A stretch of 64,000 bases of DNA from Aradus depressus (taxonomy: Eukaryota > Arthropoda > Insecta > Hemiptera > Aradidae), in contig OY759222.1 of assembly GCA_963662175.1 (NCBI GenBank), positions 11,666,222 to 11,730,221 on the forward strand, given 5' to 3'. Every line of letters starts with the position of its first letter. Position 1 is the stretch's first letter. Of this stretch, positions 20,590-31,390 are shown in pieces. Under the pieces are notes generated by a model that saw only the letters and a program-made list of their open reading frames with translations, searched no databases and was not told where the DNA came from. Made by a program: the position numbers and the translations under genes.

Positions 20590-21435
20590 ATTTGTTTGCA
20601 ATCAAAGTGAGGGCACAATCTAAAACCCCAGTAACTGCCGATGTAATGAATGTAACTATATGGAATTTTATATTTAAATTCAAAACAAAATAAGAACGGC
20701 ATCTATTAACTTTCCGCAAAGTCGAATGAAGTTGAGAAGATGAGAGGATGGGGCTTCACTCAAAAACCCAAATATCTGCCGCTTTAATGAACGCACCGGT
20801 GAAATTCAATATCAAATATCTGTCTGATTACATAACTTCCCCTATACTTGGAATAGCTGTTGAACTAAAACACATTTGAATGGGGCCTACTCCTACGCCA
20901 CAATGCTCTTGCGCCCCTAGATCAGTAACAGTAAACCTCAACTGCTTGTTGAAGAGCTAAAAGGTGGTCTTAACCTTGCTCATAACAGTTCATACATTTT
21001 ACTTCACACGGGGGCGTAAAAGCTTCTCTATTATGTAACGCTATAACATTTTACACTCCTTTGAAGTTGCTTTATCAGCCACTGTGGAGTAATGATCCGG
21101 GTAGGTGTTGAGGAATATATAAGGGGATATTAAGACGAATAATGGGAAGTAGAAAAAATAACGCATAATAAATGTCATGAAACAAGTCTGCATGCACAAG
21201 TTACGTAACAAGCTGCACCATGATAGTTGCACTTTTTACTTCCTTAGCGTATAGGGGAAGTTATGTATCCGGTCAGAAATTCGAAGTTGAGGTTTCAAAG
21301 GTATTTATGTTTTCAGACACCCCGATTCCAAAAATAAAAATAAAAAATTCTGTCTCTGGATGTGTGTGTGTCTCGATAGAATGTAAGTATCGACACAAAA
21401 TTCTATATGTACACCTAACACAAAGTTCATATCTT
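20590..21435. repeat. Repeat A copies
   Basis: 20615-20860 carries aaccccagtaactgccgatg and gattacataacttcccctat; 21215-21400 carries ataggggaagttatgtatcc and a following run of repeat A words. Only short chance frames. The poly(T) at 21438-21470 marks the junction with the next element. Confidence 0.5.
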
Positions 21436-21437
21436 TC

Positions 21438-21470
<33 letters not shown>

Positions 21471-21930
21471 CAACAACCAGCATCTATGATGGTAGGTATT
21501 GATATGTTGGCGTGAATGGCATATGAGAGGAAGGCCACCCAGTGGTAGGTCCTCGGGACGAAAATGTATCTTAATTATTATAACAAGAACAGGAGAAAAA
21601 TAATAATAATAATAAAGAAACTAAAAAAATAATAATATAAAATAAAAAGGAATTGAAAGACAATTTTGATGGATGGGTAAGAGAGATGATAAAAGTAAAG
21701 GGAAATAATGTAAAAAAAATAAATAAAAATATTAAGAAGGAATAGGATTTAAGGTGGCAGTAAGTCGCGGTTCCATTTTCTCTTCAACCTTCGTGGGGGG
21801 TTTTGTGGTAAGAGTTGTGAAGATAAAGTACCTACCTACGTATTTCTGGGTTTGTATGAGTGTAAAGTTTTGTCTTTCACTAAATTCAAAACCCCATATT
21901 GACGACACTTTCAATTCCAATCAATGCTGC
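21438..21930 (-). pseudogene. Jockey-type LINE 3' end
   Basis: Read on the minus strand, the C-terminal coding part (21732-21920: IQTQKYVG ... KVEEKMEPRLTATLN) is followed by a 3' region with gaggacctaccactgggtgg (about 21535-21560) and catcatagatgctggttg (about 21477-21494), ending in poly(A), here T21438-21470. The same layout recurs at 38280-38530, 38725-39480 and 59494-60005. Comparison with 60262-60570 shows that another frame here gives the usual RRxKRRW...RDLL ending of Jockey elements. Polymerase and endonuclease are absent. Confidence 0.65.
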
Positions 21931-22003
21931 TGAAAATTTATTTGTGTCCTTGCTTTGGGGTTCTGGATTTACATATAGAATTTTGTGTAGATATATTTTC
22001 CGG

Positions 22004-22365
22004 AGAGGGCGCGGGTAGCTCAGTGGTATGCGTGCTTGTCTTCTGAGCTCAAGAATGTGGGATCGAAACCAAATCGAGGCCCTTAGTTTATTTTATCTGG
22101 GAGATAAAATAAACTTATAGTTTATTTTATCTGGGAGATAAAATAAACTTAAAGCACGCCGTCCTTCGGATGGTCCCGAGCCTGTATTATGTCAGGTACT
22201 CGTTAAATACCTCTGCCCTAGGTGAATAAAAATTTAGGGTAGGCAACATTTAGGACTTCCACAGTGGAGTCGGGCTCATGTCTAGCAGAGTGACGAAAGA
22301 GCGCTTGGGTACTAGGCGATATGACCTCGTAGTTAAAGCCCGGGCATAAGTCATAAAACCTAACC
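22004..22365 (+). repeat. SINE-1, full length with 14-bp target duplication
   Basis: Head gagggcgcgggtagctcagt, B box changed to ggatcgaaacc, body, hairpin, tail cctaacct. The target duplication tatattttccggag occurs at 21992-22005 and 22366-22379. The hairpin-forming segment tagtttattttatctgggag plus ataaaataaactta is tandemly duplicated at about 22083-22151. Confidence 0.92.
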
Positions 22366-22446
22366 TATATTTTCCGGAGGATTTTTGGATTTGCTGAAGA
22401 TGAAAAAAAGTAAACATTGAAATATTTTTTTCACTAATAATTAAAA

Positions 22447-22928
22447 TGAGGACGCCAGTAGCTTAGAGGTACAGTGTTCATCTACTGAGCTCAAGATTGA
22501 GTGTTCGAATCCCGGCCGAGGCCCTTAGGGAGAAAAAAAAAACCTTCAGCACGCCGTTCTTTAGATGTGACGTTAAGAGATGGTCCCGAGCCAGTATAAT
22601 AATAATAAATAATAGGTAAAAAAAAAATCTAGGTTTAGGTTAGGTTTTGTGACTCATGCCCGGGCTTTAACTGAGAGGTCGTATCGCCTACTACCAGAGC
22701 GCTCTTTCGTCACTCTGGTGGACATGAGCCCGACTCTACTGTGGGAGTCCTAAATTTGACTACCCTAAATTTTTATTCACCTAGGGTAGGGGTCTTTAAC
22801 GAGTACCTGACATCGTACAGACTCGGGACCATCGTTTAACGTCCCATCCGAAGGACGGAGTGCTTAAGTTTATTTTACCTCACAGATAAAATAAACTAAG
22901 TCCGGGCATGAGTCACAATAAATAACTG
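22447..22928 (+). repeat. SINE-1 copy (plus strand) carrying a nested SINE
   Basis: Head and first body part at 22447-22600 (gacgccagtagcttag, B box tgttcgaatccc), last part at 22899-22928 (ccgggcatgagtcacaataa). Between them lies a minus-strand SINE-1 (22626-22898). Confidence 0.75.
22626..22898 (-). repeat. SINE-1 nested in another SINE-1, 5'-truncated
   Basis: Read on the minus strand it runs from the linker (tagtttattttatctgtgag) through body and hairpin to a ttaggttagg-type tail at 22626-22637. The tRNA-like head is missing. Confidence 0.8.
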
Positions 22929-24781
22929 TAGTGATGGGAAATACTAAATTATTTAATATTCTGCATATCTAATGAATTTGAAATGTTGCCGACGTAAGGG
23001 TTTGTGAACTTCCAATTTTCAAACTCCAATCGACTATAACCTTTGAATTCATCTTATTCATTATTAAAGAGTTTATTGGGTGAGATCTATAATTCAAAAG
23101 GCATTTTGAAAAGCGCAATCAAACTGGAATAACACAACTCTGTACTTGTTTCATCAACTCGAACTCTTTAAAAAAAAAAAAAAAATTAATGAAGGGCGGA
23201 GGGAATGCACTTTGAAAAGGGGAGACATCTTTACACGAATTTTCATTTCATTAGTAAAGTAGTCGATTTCAATGTAGGGTGTATTCTACTGGAACATGTA
23301 AACGACAGAAAGCTCGATCTTAACAAACATTATTTGGCCTGAGGGGAAAATATATATGTTATATACATAGAGAAAAATTCAATGCTTTTAGTGACATTAA
23401 AGACAAATACAAATATATATTAAAAAAAAAATCGTCGAGTAGCAGGCAATTTAATTCCAATTTTTCAGAATTAATCAGTTAAGTTTCCGCTCTTTCTCTA
23501 AAACTCATTGACAGTTTGGACTAAAAGAGAAGAGTTAAGCAACATAGAGGCTCCATAATCCTTACACAAAATTTTGTGTCGTGTGGTAAATAAAAAGAAA
23601 ATGTTAATGTAATATTACAATAAATCAAAAAATATAAATAATAATTAAAACAAAAAGAATAAATATAATACAAACAATACATTTTCACATTTACTGTAGA
23701 AATTTTATCTCTTTTCTTTTACTAAATTTTGATTTCTACAGTAATTTCCGAAAAGGGCCCTAAAAAAATATCAAAAGTTCAAGACGTGCAATTTTTAAGA
23801 AAGTGCACGTATATTTAAAAAAAATTCAATTAACAAACTTTTTATTTGGATTTCTAAAGAGATATCATTTTTAATAATAATATTAAATCTAATCCGAAGG
23901 TTTTCAAATTATCTTACTGAGCCAACAGGGAAAATAAATAGAATAGAATTTACTAGAAAAAATAGTTTGGGTTGAACTCGACTTCGAATTTCTGATCATA
24001 TAGCTGGGCAAGAAAACACGTCGTGAGGAAGAATACGCGGTAATATACTTCAGCGCTTATTAATCAATTAAGTTTTTGATTGAAGCTCAAAAGATTTTAC
24101 TCGGGGACTTCTAAAGCATCATATTAAATTTTGTGTTGATATTTTTTTTTTTATTGACAGTTGGACCCCCCCCCCCCCCCCCCCCACCTCCCTCCCTCCC
24201 CCCATATAGACAGACCATCGTGAAAATGATCAACACTTATTCAGGGAACCCTGAAACGAAAGATTTCTTTGAAAACTCGATCTCATATTTTTCCGTTTAG
24301 AAATTAATAACTGTAAAAAAATAACTGTGAGCAATCAATTCGATTCCACATCAAAACCAAAATAGGGCACTTTTTTTCAAAAATTCCAAGACATTTTTTT
24401 TTTTTATCTCTTAAATTGGCATGTTGTTGTTGTTGTGGGTCCTTGACAGCGAAAAAGTGCGCAGTGCAGACTCCTCCGACGAAGCACTGCAGATGATGTA
24501 AGCCGATAGTTGTTTTACATGCGGCGGGTGGGTGATGTCGTTCCGTTAGCACAAGGGACCTTGATGTCTAAAACCTGTACCCACCCTTATTTACGATATA
24601 CACTCCTGGCAGGTGACCAAAGCGTGGGTCAAGAATCTGATCACAATTTGTGATTTTAATTTCTCCAATTTGTCAAATTACTTATAATTATTATATTATT
24701 CATTTATCAAATAACTGATTTTTGCGTGTATTTTTTTTAATAGCGTCAACTATATTAAATGTAAAATTCAGTAAAAAAAAA
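22929..24781. other. No gene recognised; AT-rich with repeat A fragments and homopolymers
   Basis: Fragments of repeat A lie near 23955-24165 (gaatttctgatcatatag, ttaatcaattaag). A run of about 20 C occupies 24167-24185. The minus-strand frame 24304-24552 has no recognised family. Confidence 0.3.
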
Positions 24782-25010
24782 ATATGTGAAGTGGCCATTA
24801 TAGAACTTTCTTATACCAACCACGCTTACAGATCACTCTCCCTTGTCAAAATTATTTCATATTGGCGTTATTGCGTATAAGAATGTCTACTCGCAAGATA
24901 ACGCTGTACAAAGATACAAAATGGAATGATTTTGAGAAGAAGAGGGGGAGACAGAGTGATCTGTAAGCGTTGTTGATATAAGAAAATCCTGTAATGGTGA
25001 CATCACATAT
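24782..25010. mobile_element. Repeat C: MITE with long inverted repeats
   Basis: The terminus atatgtgaagtggccatta (24782) mirrors taatggtgacatcacatat (ends 25010). The second-tier words accaacgcttacagatcact and agtgatctgtaagcg are also inverted. About 229 bp, non-coding. Related copies: 52893-53054, 54567-54777 and a half copy at 3343-3455. Confidence 0.75.
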
Positions 25011-25329
25011 ATTTTTCTTAATTTTTATCATTTTTCAAAAAATAACTAATACATAAACCATATTTTAAAGTTCGTTGCTGTGAGTTATGATTTAAAAATT
25101 ACTGATATATATTCCTGTTGTGTGGTAGTGTGGTTTTGAGGAGTGGCAGCATTGGATGCCCACGTGGCATTATAACAGTAAGTGTAACCTTTAAGTAGTT
25201 TGTTTGTGACTAGGGCAATATATTTATTTTGTATGTAAACTCATATAAATAAAAATTCCTTTTAGACATTTAGTTTACATTCGTCGGAGGGCTGTTACTT
25301 TTCTCATCTTAAATCTGAGGACTTATTAG

Positions 25330-25890
25330 CGGTTAGAAATTTTATAAGGAACATGTTTACTGAGAGATGATTTTTCGATAGGACTAAACGTTTTCAGCAA
25401 ATCAAGAAACCGTCTAAACATATGTGCTTCAAAACTTCAACTCAAGATGGTTTTCGGCATGTAACTTGAAAACTGGACGACCTGTGAAAAATCGTTTTTC
25501 ATATAAATTGTGTACTTCATTATTCTCTACAACTATTACTTGAAAGAAATTTTGATTGTGTCATAAACTTGTGCGGTATCTTGTAAAATGTACTTAGACC
25601 CTGGAGGTAAGTGGTCCTGATTTTCGTCAAATTTTGGCCAAAATCTAATCAGATCTAAGTTAGCTTGTGTGACATGTGACTTCTTCATTCATAATTTTAA
25701 GTTAATAGCTACAATCGTTTTTGTGGTAGAGAGCTCACAACTTTTCACATACACACACATACAGATATCATTGCGAAAATGGTCAAAACGTTTTCAGGGG
25801 ACCTTGAAACGCAAAAATCCGTTGAAAACTCGATCTCGGATATTCGCACGATTACAATACTTCCTTATACTAAAGGTATAACAAAGTAAA
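25330..25890 (-). repeat. Interspersed repeat B
   Basis: Shares words with 40080-40400, 53085-53600 and 60800-61130: gagctcacaacttttcaca, cattttcgc next to gaaaatggtcaaaacg, acgattacaatacttcctta, aaaactcgatctcgg. Non-coding. Its class is unknown. Confidence 0.55.
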
Positions 25891-25899
25891 AATCGTACA

Positions 25900-26290
25900 T
25901 TACTTTTTTTTTTTTTATTATTTGTTTATTTTAAGTCACAAATGTACAAAAGTGGTTACACTGAAATATATACATAAAAAGCAAAAAAAATATATATATG
26001 AATGGCCTGAAGAGGAAAAACACCCAGTGGTGAATCCTCTGACATCACTTCATATCAGGAGATCTCTATGCCAAATTCTTGTTAATCTTCTTGGGGGATT
26101 ATCTTCTTGAGTAGTAACATTGTAAGTTTTCGATGGGTGTGATGTTCAATTCGCGGTGTAATGTATTGTTGCTAACGTTTTGGTGGGCATTGTGTGATCA
26201 GTCGGATCTTGGATTGAAATATCTTTATTCGCTTGATATTCGAAGCCAATATAGTTGTAAGACACTAGTCCAGACACGTCTTAAAAGATA
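25900..26290 (-). pseudogene. Jockey-type LINE 3' end, decayed
   Basis: The minus strand translates in pieces: FQSK, then IRLITQCPP, the motif after the Jockey RT (FQSKxLRxI). A 3' region follows with cacccagtggtgaatcctct (compare gaggacctaccactgggtgg) and ends in a T run at 25905-25917. Several stops and shifts. Confidence 0.5.
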
Positions 26291-26755
26291 ACGGTAACAA
26301 CATAGTTTCTGTCGAGTTGATAATTTAAAACGCTCATTCAAATTGCTGTACACGATTTCAATCCGCGATATTGTGATGATCTGGTCATCAGATAAATGAA
26401 AACGAGTTTCATATACTCAATTTTGACCGATTTGTTTTTAGTTTTAGTCACATTGTGTAAAGGTTGGAATAATAATAATGAATTTATTTCTGTTAAACCA
26501 ATACATGGTAATAGGATGCGTCAAAAGAATTTATACATTAAGATAGCTTATAAATTAGATTTATAACTACTTGAGTCTAACACATCTATGATTAGTAATA
26601 ATAACAAAACTATTAAAAAAAAGTAAATAATTTTAATAAAAACTGAACAAATAAATACTTAAAAATATATGAGTGTATAAAATAAATTAATACAAGATAC
26701 GTTTATAATAAGTAGAGACATTTTTCAATTGAATAAAAATTAAGATACCAATTTT
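26291..26755. other. No gene recognised; AT-rich
   Basis: Simple AT-rich sequence, nothing assigned. Confidence 0.3.
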
Positions 26756-26759
26756 TACT

Positions 26760-27340
26760 CTTAGGAAGTCTTTTTATCCCTACGATGTTTCGGGACGTTC
26801 TTACGTCCAATCATCAGGTCCCAATGTGCGAGATATAGAAAGAAAGAAAACAATTTAACTATAACAATATATGAAAAATAATAATGTAAAAATGAATTAA
26901 TTCATTTTTGTTTTTAATATAGGTAGCATTGGTTTTCGAATGAGGTTAGTGTAGTGACAGTAAGATAGGTTATAGCTGTTGTGTTAAAATTAGGATTCAA
27001 AGACTATAAAAACCGATTTATAATGTTGGAATGCTGGATGGGCAGGTGATAAACTATAGACCGTTTTTCTCCTAAAAAGAAATATTTATTTATTGTTATT
27101 AAATTGTAAACATTAGTTTTACAGATAATACAATAGTTTTACAGATAATACAATAATTTTACAAATAATACAATGATTTTCTTACCTAAAAAGAAAATCG
27201 GTTTTTATAGTCTTTGAATCCTAATTTTAACACAACAGCTATAACCTATCTTACTGTCACTACACTAACCTCATTCGAAATCCAATGCTACCTATATTAA
27301 AAACAAAAATGAATTGATTCATTTTTACATAAATGAATGT
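26760..27340 (-). mobile_element. Fold-back element with hammerhead-like motif (Penelope-like pLTR?)
   Basis: Arms 26878-27022 and 27190-27335 are inverted copies (gaatgaggttagtgtagtga, taggttatagctgttgtgtt). Outside the left arm, on the minus strand at about 26770-26817, are CTGATGA, a ggacg...cgtcc helix and CGAAAC in hammerhead order. That suggests a second Penelope-like family, but no coding part is present. A near-direct short repeat (tttacagataatacaat) lies at 27118-27170. Confidence 0.5.
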
Positions 27341-28440
27341 ATAAAAAGTCTAAATAAATAAAAAATTATAAATGAATAAATAAAACAATAACGTACATTG
27401 CACTGACCTTTAAGGTGTGGAGGAACTCTGCCCAAAAAATAAAAATGAAAGCTTTGTATCAAATAATGTTTTTGGATATGAAACACGATTCTTTATTGTG
27501 ATTATAATACTAAAAATAATCTCATTAATTAATCTCATTTTGGGACAATATGACTCCCCCTACGATAGCACGAAATTTCGTATTGATGAATTCGTGTTTC
27601 GAGTTGAGTCCTTCTTTCTTATGGTCAATTCGGCTGAAAATAGATATGTGTAGTTCCGTGTCATGATAAGTCTTTGTGTTGAACATAAAACCTGTCTAGG
27701 ATTTTTTGTTATAATTAAATATCGGCTGACGTCTACATGACCTTAAATTTTTGAGACAAGGTCGCAGAGAAACGGAAGATCCAAGACCCGCAACTTCTAA
27801 GAATCCAAGGACAACAGAACCTCTAAATATAAATTTAATTATTGATCATCTTGTAACTAATATCCAACTTTGAATGAGGTTATTTAAATAAATAAAGGTA
27901 TTATTAAAACCGATCCATTTCAAACGTTATTATATAACTAGGTGTTAAATTAAAATCTAATTCGTATTCTAATCATTTCAAATTTATATAATACTGGAAA
28001 TATTATTCGTAAACCTACGTAAACATATTTTTTTAAAGATAATTCTGTCCATTATCTACAACCTACATTATGTGTAGTGTTTTTATAACAGATGAAATCA
28101 ATGTGTCTGGCTAATACAAGTCAATAAATACAGTAATATTTATTTTCGTTGAAACAAAACATGTTAATTGAATATGTAAATTAGCTCTGTATATTTAAAA
28201 CACTATAATGTTCACAGCTATCAATTTTCTGCGGATTCGACCAAAAGAATCAGAGGGGGACTCAAAAACTTCAATAACTGCCGATTTATTACATTATTAA
28301 TGTATCGACACAAAAATTAGAATGAAAATTCAGAATACTCTCTGTCAAATATTGTTTTTATGATACTTAACATATTTTGAAACACTTAGTAAGAAATAAA
28401 AAAAAACATTTTTTTTTTTTTTTCACAAAATATATATAAA
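27341..28440. other. No gene recognised; repeat A fragment
   Basis: The plus-strand frame 27417-27653 has no known family and ends in low-complexity residues. 28250-28340 holds repeat A words (aactgccgatttattac, gtatcgacacaaa). Confidence 0.3.
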
Positions 28441-28442
28441 AT

Positions 28443-29130
28443 ATAGAGGGCGCAAATAGCTCAGTGGTATGCATGCTTGCCTTCTAAGCCCAAGAACGTG
28501 GGTTCGAAACCCGACCGAAGCGTTTAGGTTAGGTTAGGTTTTATGACTCATGCCCGGGCTTTAACTACGAGGTCATATCGCCTACTACCAGAGCGCTCTT
28601 TCGTCACTCTGGTGGACATGAGCCCGACTCTACTGTGGGAGTCCTAAATTTTGCCTACCCTAAATTTTTTATTCTTTAGGGTAGGGGTCTTTAACGAGTA
28701 CCTGACATCGTACAGGCTCGGGACCATCGCTTAACGTCCCATCCGAAGGACGGCGCGCTTAAGTTTATTTTACCTTACAGATAAAATAAACTAAGGGCCT
28801 CGGTCGGGCTACGAACCCACAACCTTGAGCTCAGAAGTCAAGCACGCATACCACTGAGCTACCGGCGCCCTCGCCCTTAGTTTATTTTATCTGGGAGGTG
28901 AAATAAACTTAAGCATGCCGTCCTTAAGCGATGGTCCCGAGCCTGTACGATGTTAGGTACCTACTTGTTAAAGACCCCTGTCCTAGGTGAATAAAAATTT
29001 AGGGTAGGTAAAATTTAGGACTCCCACAGTAGAATGAGGCTGATGTACACCAGAGTGACGAGTGAGCGCTATGGTAGTAGGCGATATGACCTCGCAGTTT
29101 AAGCCCGGGCATGAGTCACAAAACCTAACC
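28443..29130 (+). repeat. SINE-1 copy with a full-length SINE-1 inserted in it
   Basis: The outer plus-strand copy has its head at 28446-28526 (agctcagtggtatgcatgct, B box gggttcgaaacccg) and resumes at 28870 (gcccttagtttattttatct) through body and hairpin to cctaacctat at 29130. The inner minus-strand copy lies between. Confidence 0.9.
28527..28869 (-). repeat. SINE-1, full-length reference copy
   Basis: About 343 bp. Minus-strand order: tRNA-like head gagggcgccggtagctcagt with A-box word tagctcagtgg, B-box region (gttcgtagcc here; gttcgaaacc in other copies), hairpin linker ttattttatct/agataaaataa, a body with cccgagcctgtacgatgtca, a second hairpin (accagag...ctctggt), and a tail of three CCTAA units. 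RNA polymerase III A and B boxes identify a tRNA-derived SINE. Confidence 0.93.
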
Positions 29131-29140
29131 TATATATAAG

Positions 29141-29514
29141 ATATGGTAGCGGGGTGTCTCAGTGTGCGGACGGTGGCTGGGCTGGGGGGGCTTGATTGGC
29201 TCCACTGGGAACTCTGGACTGATATAGTCCCGGGCTTGGAGTGTGTGGTCGGTGCCACATACAAGCACACCCTCTCTAACAGGCCTAGCTACACCGGGGC
29301 CTAAGCCCAATGCTTAAAGAGAGACGCCCAGTTGTGCCGTTGCTTGTCCCCTGGCCTGGTTGGGACGCTCACTGGGTGCCCCGGGGTCCTGTGCGAGGTC
29401 CCTCCTCCGTTTGGCCCCCCAGTTTCTCTGCGGGATCTCGTACTTATTTGAACAGCCAGGCATCAATGACCCTCGCGGTTGATATGCCATAAAAAAAAAA
29501 AAAAAAAAAAAAAA
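29141..29514 (+). mobile_element. GC-rich poly(A)-tailed retro-insertion of unknown family
   Basis: About 350 bp much richer in GC than its surroundings, ending in a run of about 24 A (29491-29514). Possible imperfect target duplication: agatatggtagc at 29138-29149 against agataatgtagc at 29515-29526. Two short open frames overlap on opposite strands but match nothing I know. It could be the 3' end of an R1-like LINE or a processed transcript. Confidence 0.5.
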
Positions 29515-29544
29515 AGATAATGTAGCAATACCGAAAGTACCCCC

Positions 29545-29606
<62 letters not shown>
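29545..29606. repeat. (TA)n microsatellite
   Basis: About 30 uninterrupted ta units. The left-flank word tagcaataccgaaagtac recurs in inverted form at 63790-63809 (gtactttcggtattgcta). Confidence 0.95.
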
Positions 29607-29609
<3 letters not shown>

Positions 29610-29995
29610 TGAAATAGACAATATTTTTTAAAAAAACATACGTTTTTCTTTAATTGTTATTAATTTTTAACTCAAACGGTCGATAGATTATAATTTGTTT
29701 TGTAGATATTCATCGGGCTTAATACCACTGACATTCAGGGCATATGACATTATTTCTCGAGCAGTTAAAAATTTCAAAGAAAATTAATAAATGGCATCCT
29801 TATGAGTTTTAAAATTCACATATAAATGTGTCAATGCATTCATTAAAACAGGTTATTTGAGTTCCCGTGTCAATCCCATCTTTTCTTTGGTTGATTTGTT
29901 TGAAAATCAATAGGTGTCGTCACCATAGCGTTCTGAATTCACATATAAAAGTTTGTGATGATAATTAATTATTATTCATATTTGTAATTTGGATG
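29607..29995. other. No gene recognised
   Basis: AT-rich. Scattered words of repeat A (aattcacatataaaa) near 29940. Confidence 0.3.
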
Positions 29996-30357
29996 GCATG
30001 TGTGAGTGACGTGGTACTCATGAGAATTGATGTGTAAACGTCGTTTTAGTTTCAAAAATTTGCTGTTATGCCTGGTTTACACAGGTATAGTAATCAGTAG
30101 AGTAGAGCAGTTAGTAGAGTAACTCTACCCGTAGAAACCCCAAAGACTGTGCGGGTAGAGTAGAGTAGCGAGTAGCTGGTAGAGTAGAGTACTATACCGC
30201 GTGCAGTAAAGTGGACTCTACTCTACTTACCCCCACTCTACTAGCCTCTCCACTCTACCCGTGTAAACATCTTCTTTACCTACAACATCAAGTATCAAGT
30301 ATAGTTTAGTTGCAGTGTACAAGTTGTTGCGCAATATTTGTTTAATTTATTTTAAAA

Positions 30358-30474
30358 ATGGTGAAGTTTTCTGAGGATGAAACAATTAAACTTGTAGATT
30401 TATTTGTTGAACAAGAGTGTCTGTGGAATTTATGCAATATACAATATAGAAATAAGGACATGAGGTTGGCCGCG
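30358..30474 (+). pseudogene. MADF-domain fragment (Harbinger accessory protein), first
   Basis: Reads FSEDETIKLVDLFVEQECLW and continues with a Y..N.D.R motif, the opening helices of a MADF (Myb/SANT-like) DNA-binding domain. The domain, normally about 85 residues, breaks off after about 39 residues where a GC-rich block (30475-30700) begins. Confidence 0.7.
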
Positions 30475-30700
30475 AAGGATCCTCTTCGACTAATGGCTCC
30501 TCCAGACTCTCGCGAAGTAGCACGAGGTTGTCCGAGGCACGAGAGTGTGGAGGCGTTGCTCGACCCGCCTCGTGCTTCCTTGTCTCGTCTCGGCTAACTT
30601 CGCATCGGAGGCGGTCTTTGGTACCCGAGTCAAAGGAACACGAGGCACGAGTACGAGGGAAGGGAGGTGGACCTCCACACTCCCTGCTTCCTCGCTTGCC
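30475..30700. other. GC-rich insert inside the Harbinger element
   Basis: Markedly GC-richer than both sides, with words such as cgaggcacgag in both orientations. Five overlapping short frames exist in all directions, none convincing. Probably a further inserted fragment; origin unknown. Confidence 0.4.
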
Positions 30701-30814
30701 GTTCAGTGTGTTTATTTGTGTAGTTAAACTAGTTAATAGCAAACTTAGTTATTTTAATAATTTATTTATTATTATAAATAAATATTTATTATTAATATAC
30801 ATTAATAATTTATA

Positions 30815-31006
30815 ATGAGTGATTGGTCCCAAGAACTTCAGCTAAAATTCCTTGAGGCTTTTGAAGGGGAACCAGTGATTTGGGATCCCAAACATGCTAG
30901 CCACAAAGATAAGAAAAAAATTAACGACGCCTGGGGTAGAATTGAAAATAAAATTGGCAAACCCACCAAAGAACTGAAAAGCAAAAAAGACTATTGCTTC
31001 TCTTAA
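30815..31006 (+). pseudogene. MADF-domain fragment, second
   Basis: A 63-residue frame beginning MSDWSQELQLKFLEAFEGEP, then VIWDPKH..HKDKKK and a DAW motif, typical of MADF helices 1 to 3. It stops at ..YCFS, before the end of the domain. Different enough from 30358-30474 to be a separate domain or gene. Confidence 0.75.
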
Positions 31007-31139
31007 TTGCGTGTCTTGCTTAGTAATTAAAGGAGCAATTTGGAGCAGAAGATATTCAAAATCTTCAGGTGGACAGGGGGCCAGCTGCTGCTGCTGCCAC
31101 TTCGGTGTCACTCATGGTACTGAGGTGCTTGCAAAAGTA

Positions 31140-31390
31140 ACGCGAGAATGTGGATGCCAGTTCTCGCCTAGTGCAACTTCGGCGAGGAACCTCACCAAGT
31201 CTGGAGGGGCCATAACTCTTTTAGTAGAAGCGATGTTGCTCCAAGTTAATCTCTTCTTTTGAGCCATTCTCTCACCCACACTCTTTCTTCTCTTTTAATT
31301 TCTTGATCTATCGCTTCCACAAACTCTCTTATTAGAGCCATTAAAACTCTAGGCAAATAATTCTTCCTTAATTTTTTAAACCCCATTTTA
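31140..31390 (-). pseudogene. PIF/Harbinger transposase N-terminal fragment
   Basis: The minus-strand translation from about 31388 gives a short helical leader and then RVWVREWLKRRD, a stop, LGATSLLLKEL. This matches the conserved start of HARBI1-like nucleases (WVRPW..RR..LGA...L..EL). The premature stop and the loss of the DDE region make it a pseudogene. Confidence 0.7.

Noticed and set aside
28446..28520. Possible tRNA gene (A and B boxes present)
   Set aside because: The cloverleaf is incomplete and the same sequence heads many SINE-1 copies, so it is a SINE promoter and not a tRNA gene. The same applies at 16711, 18871, 22004, 55147 and 58288.
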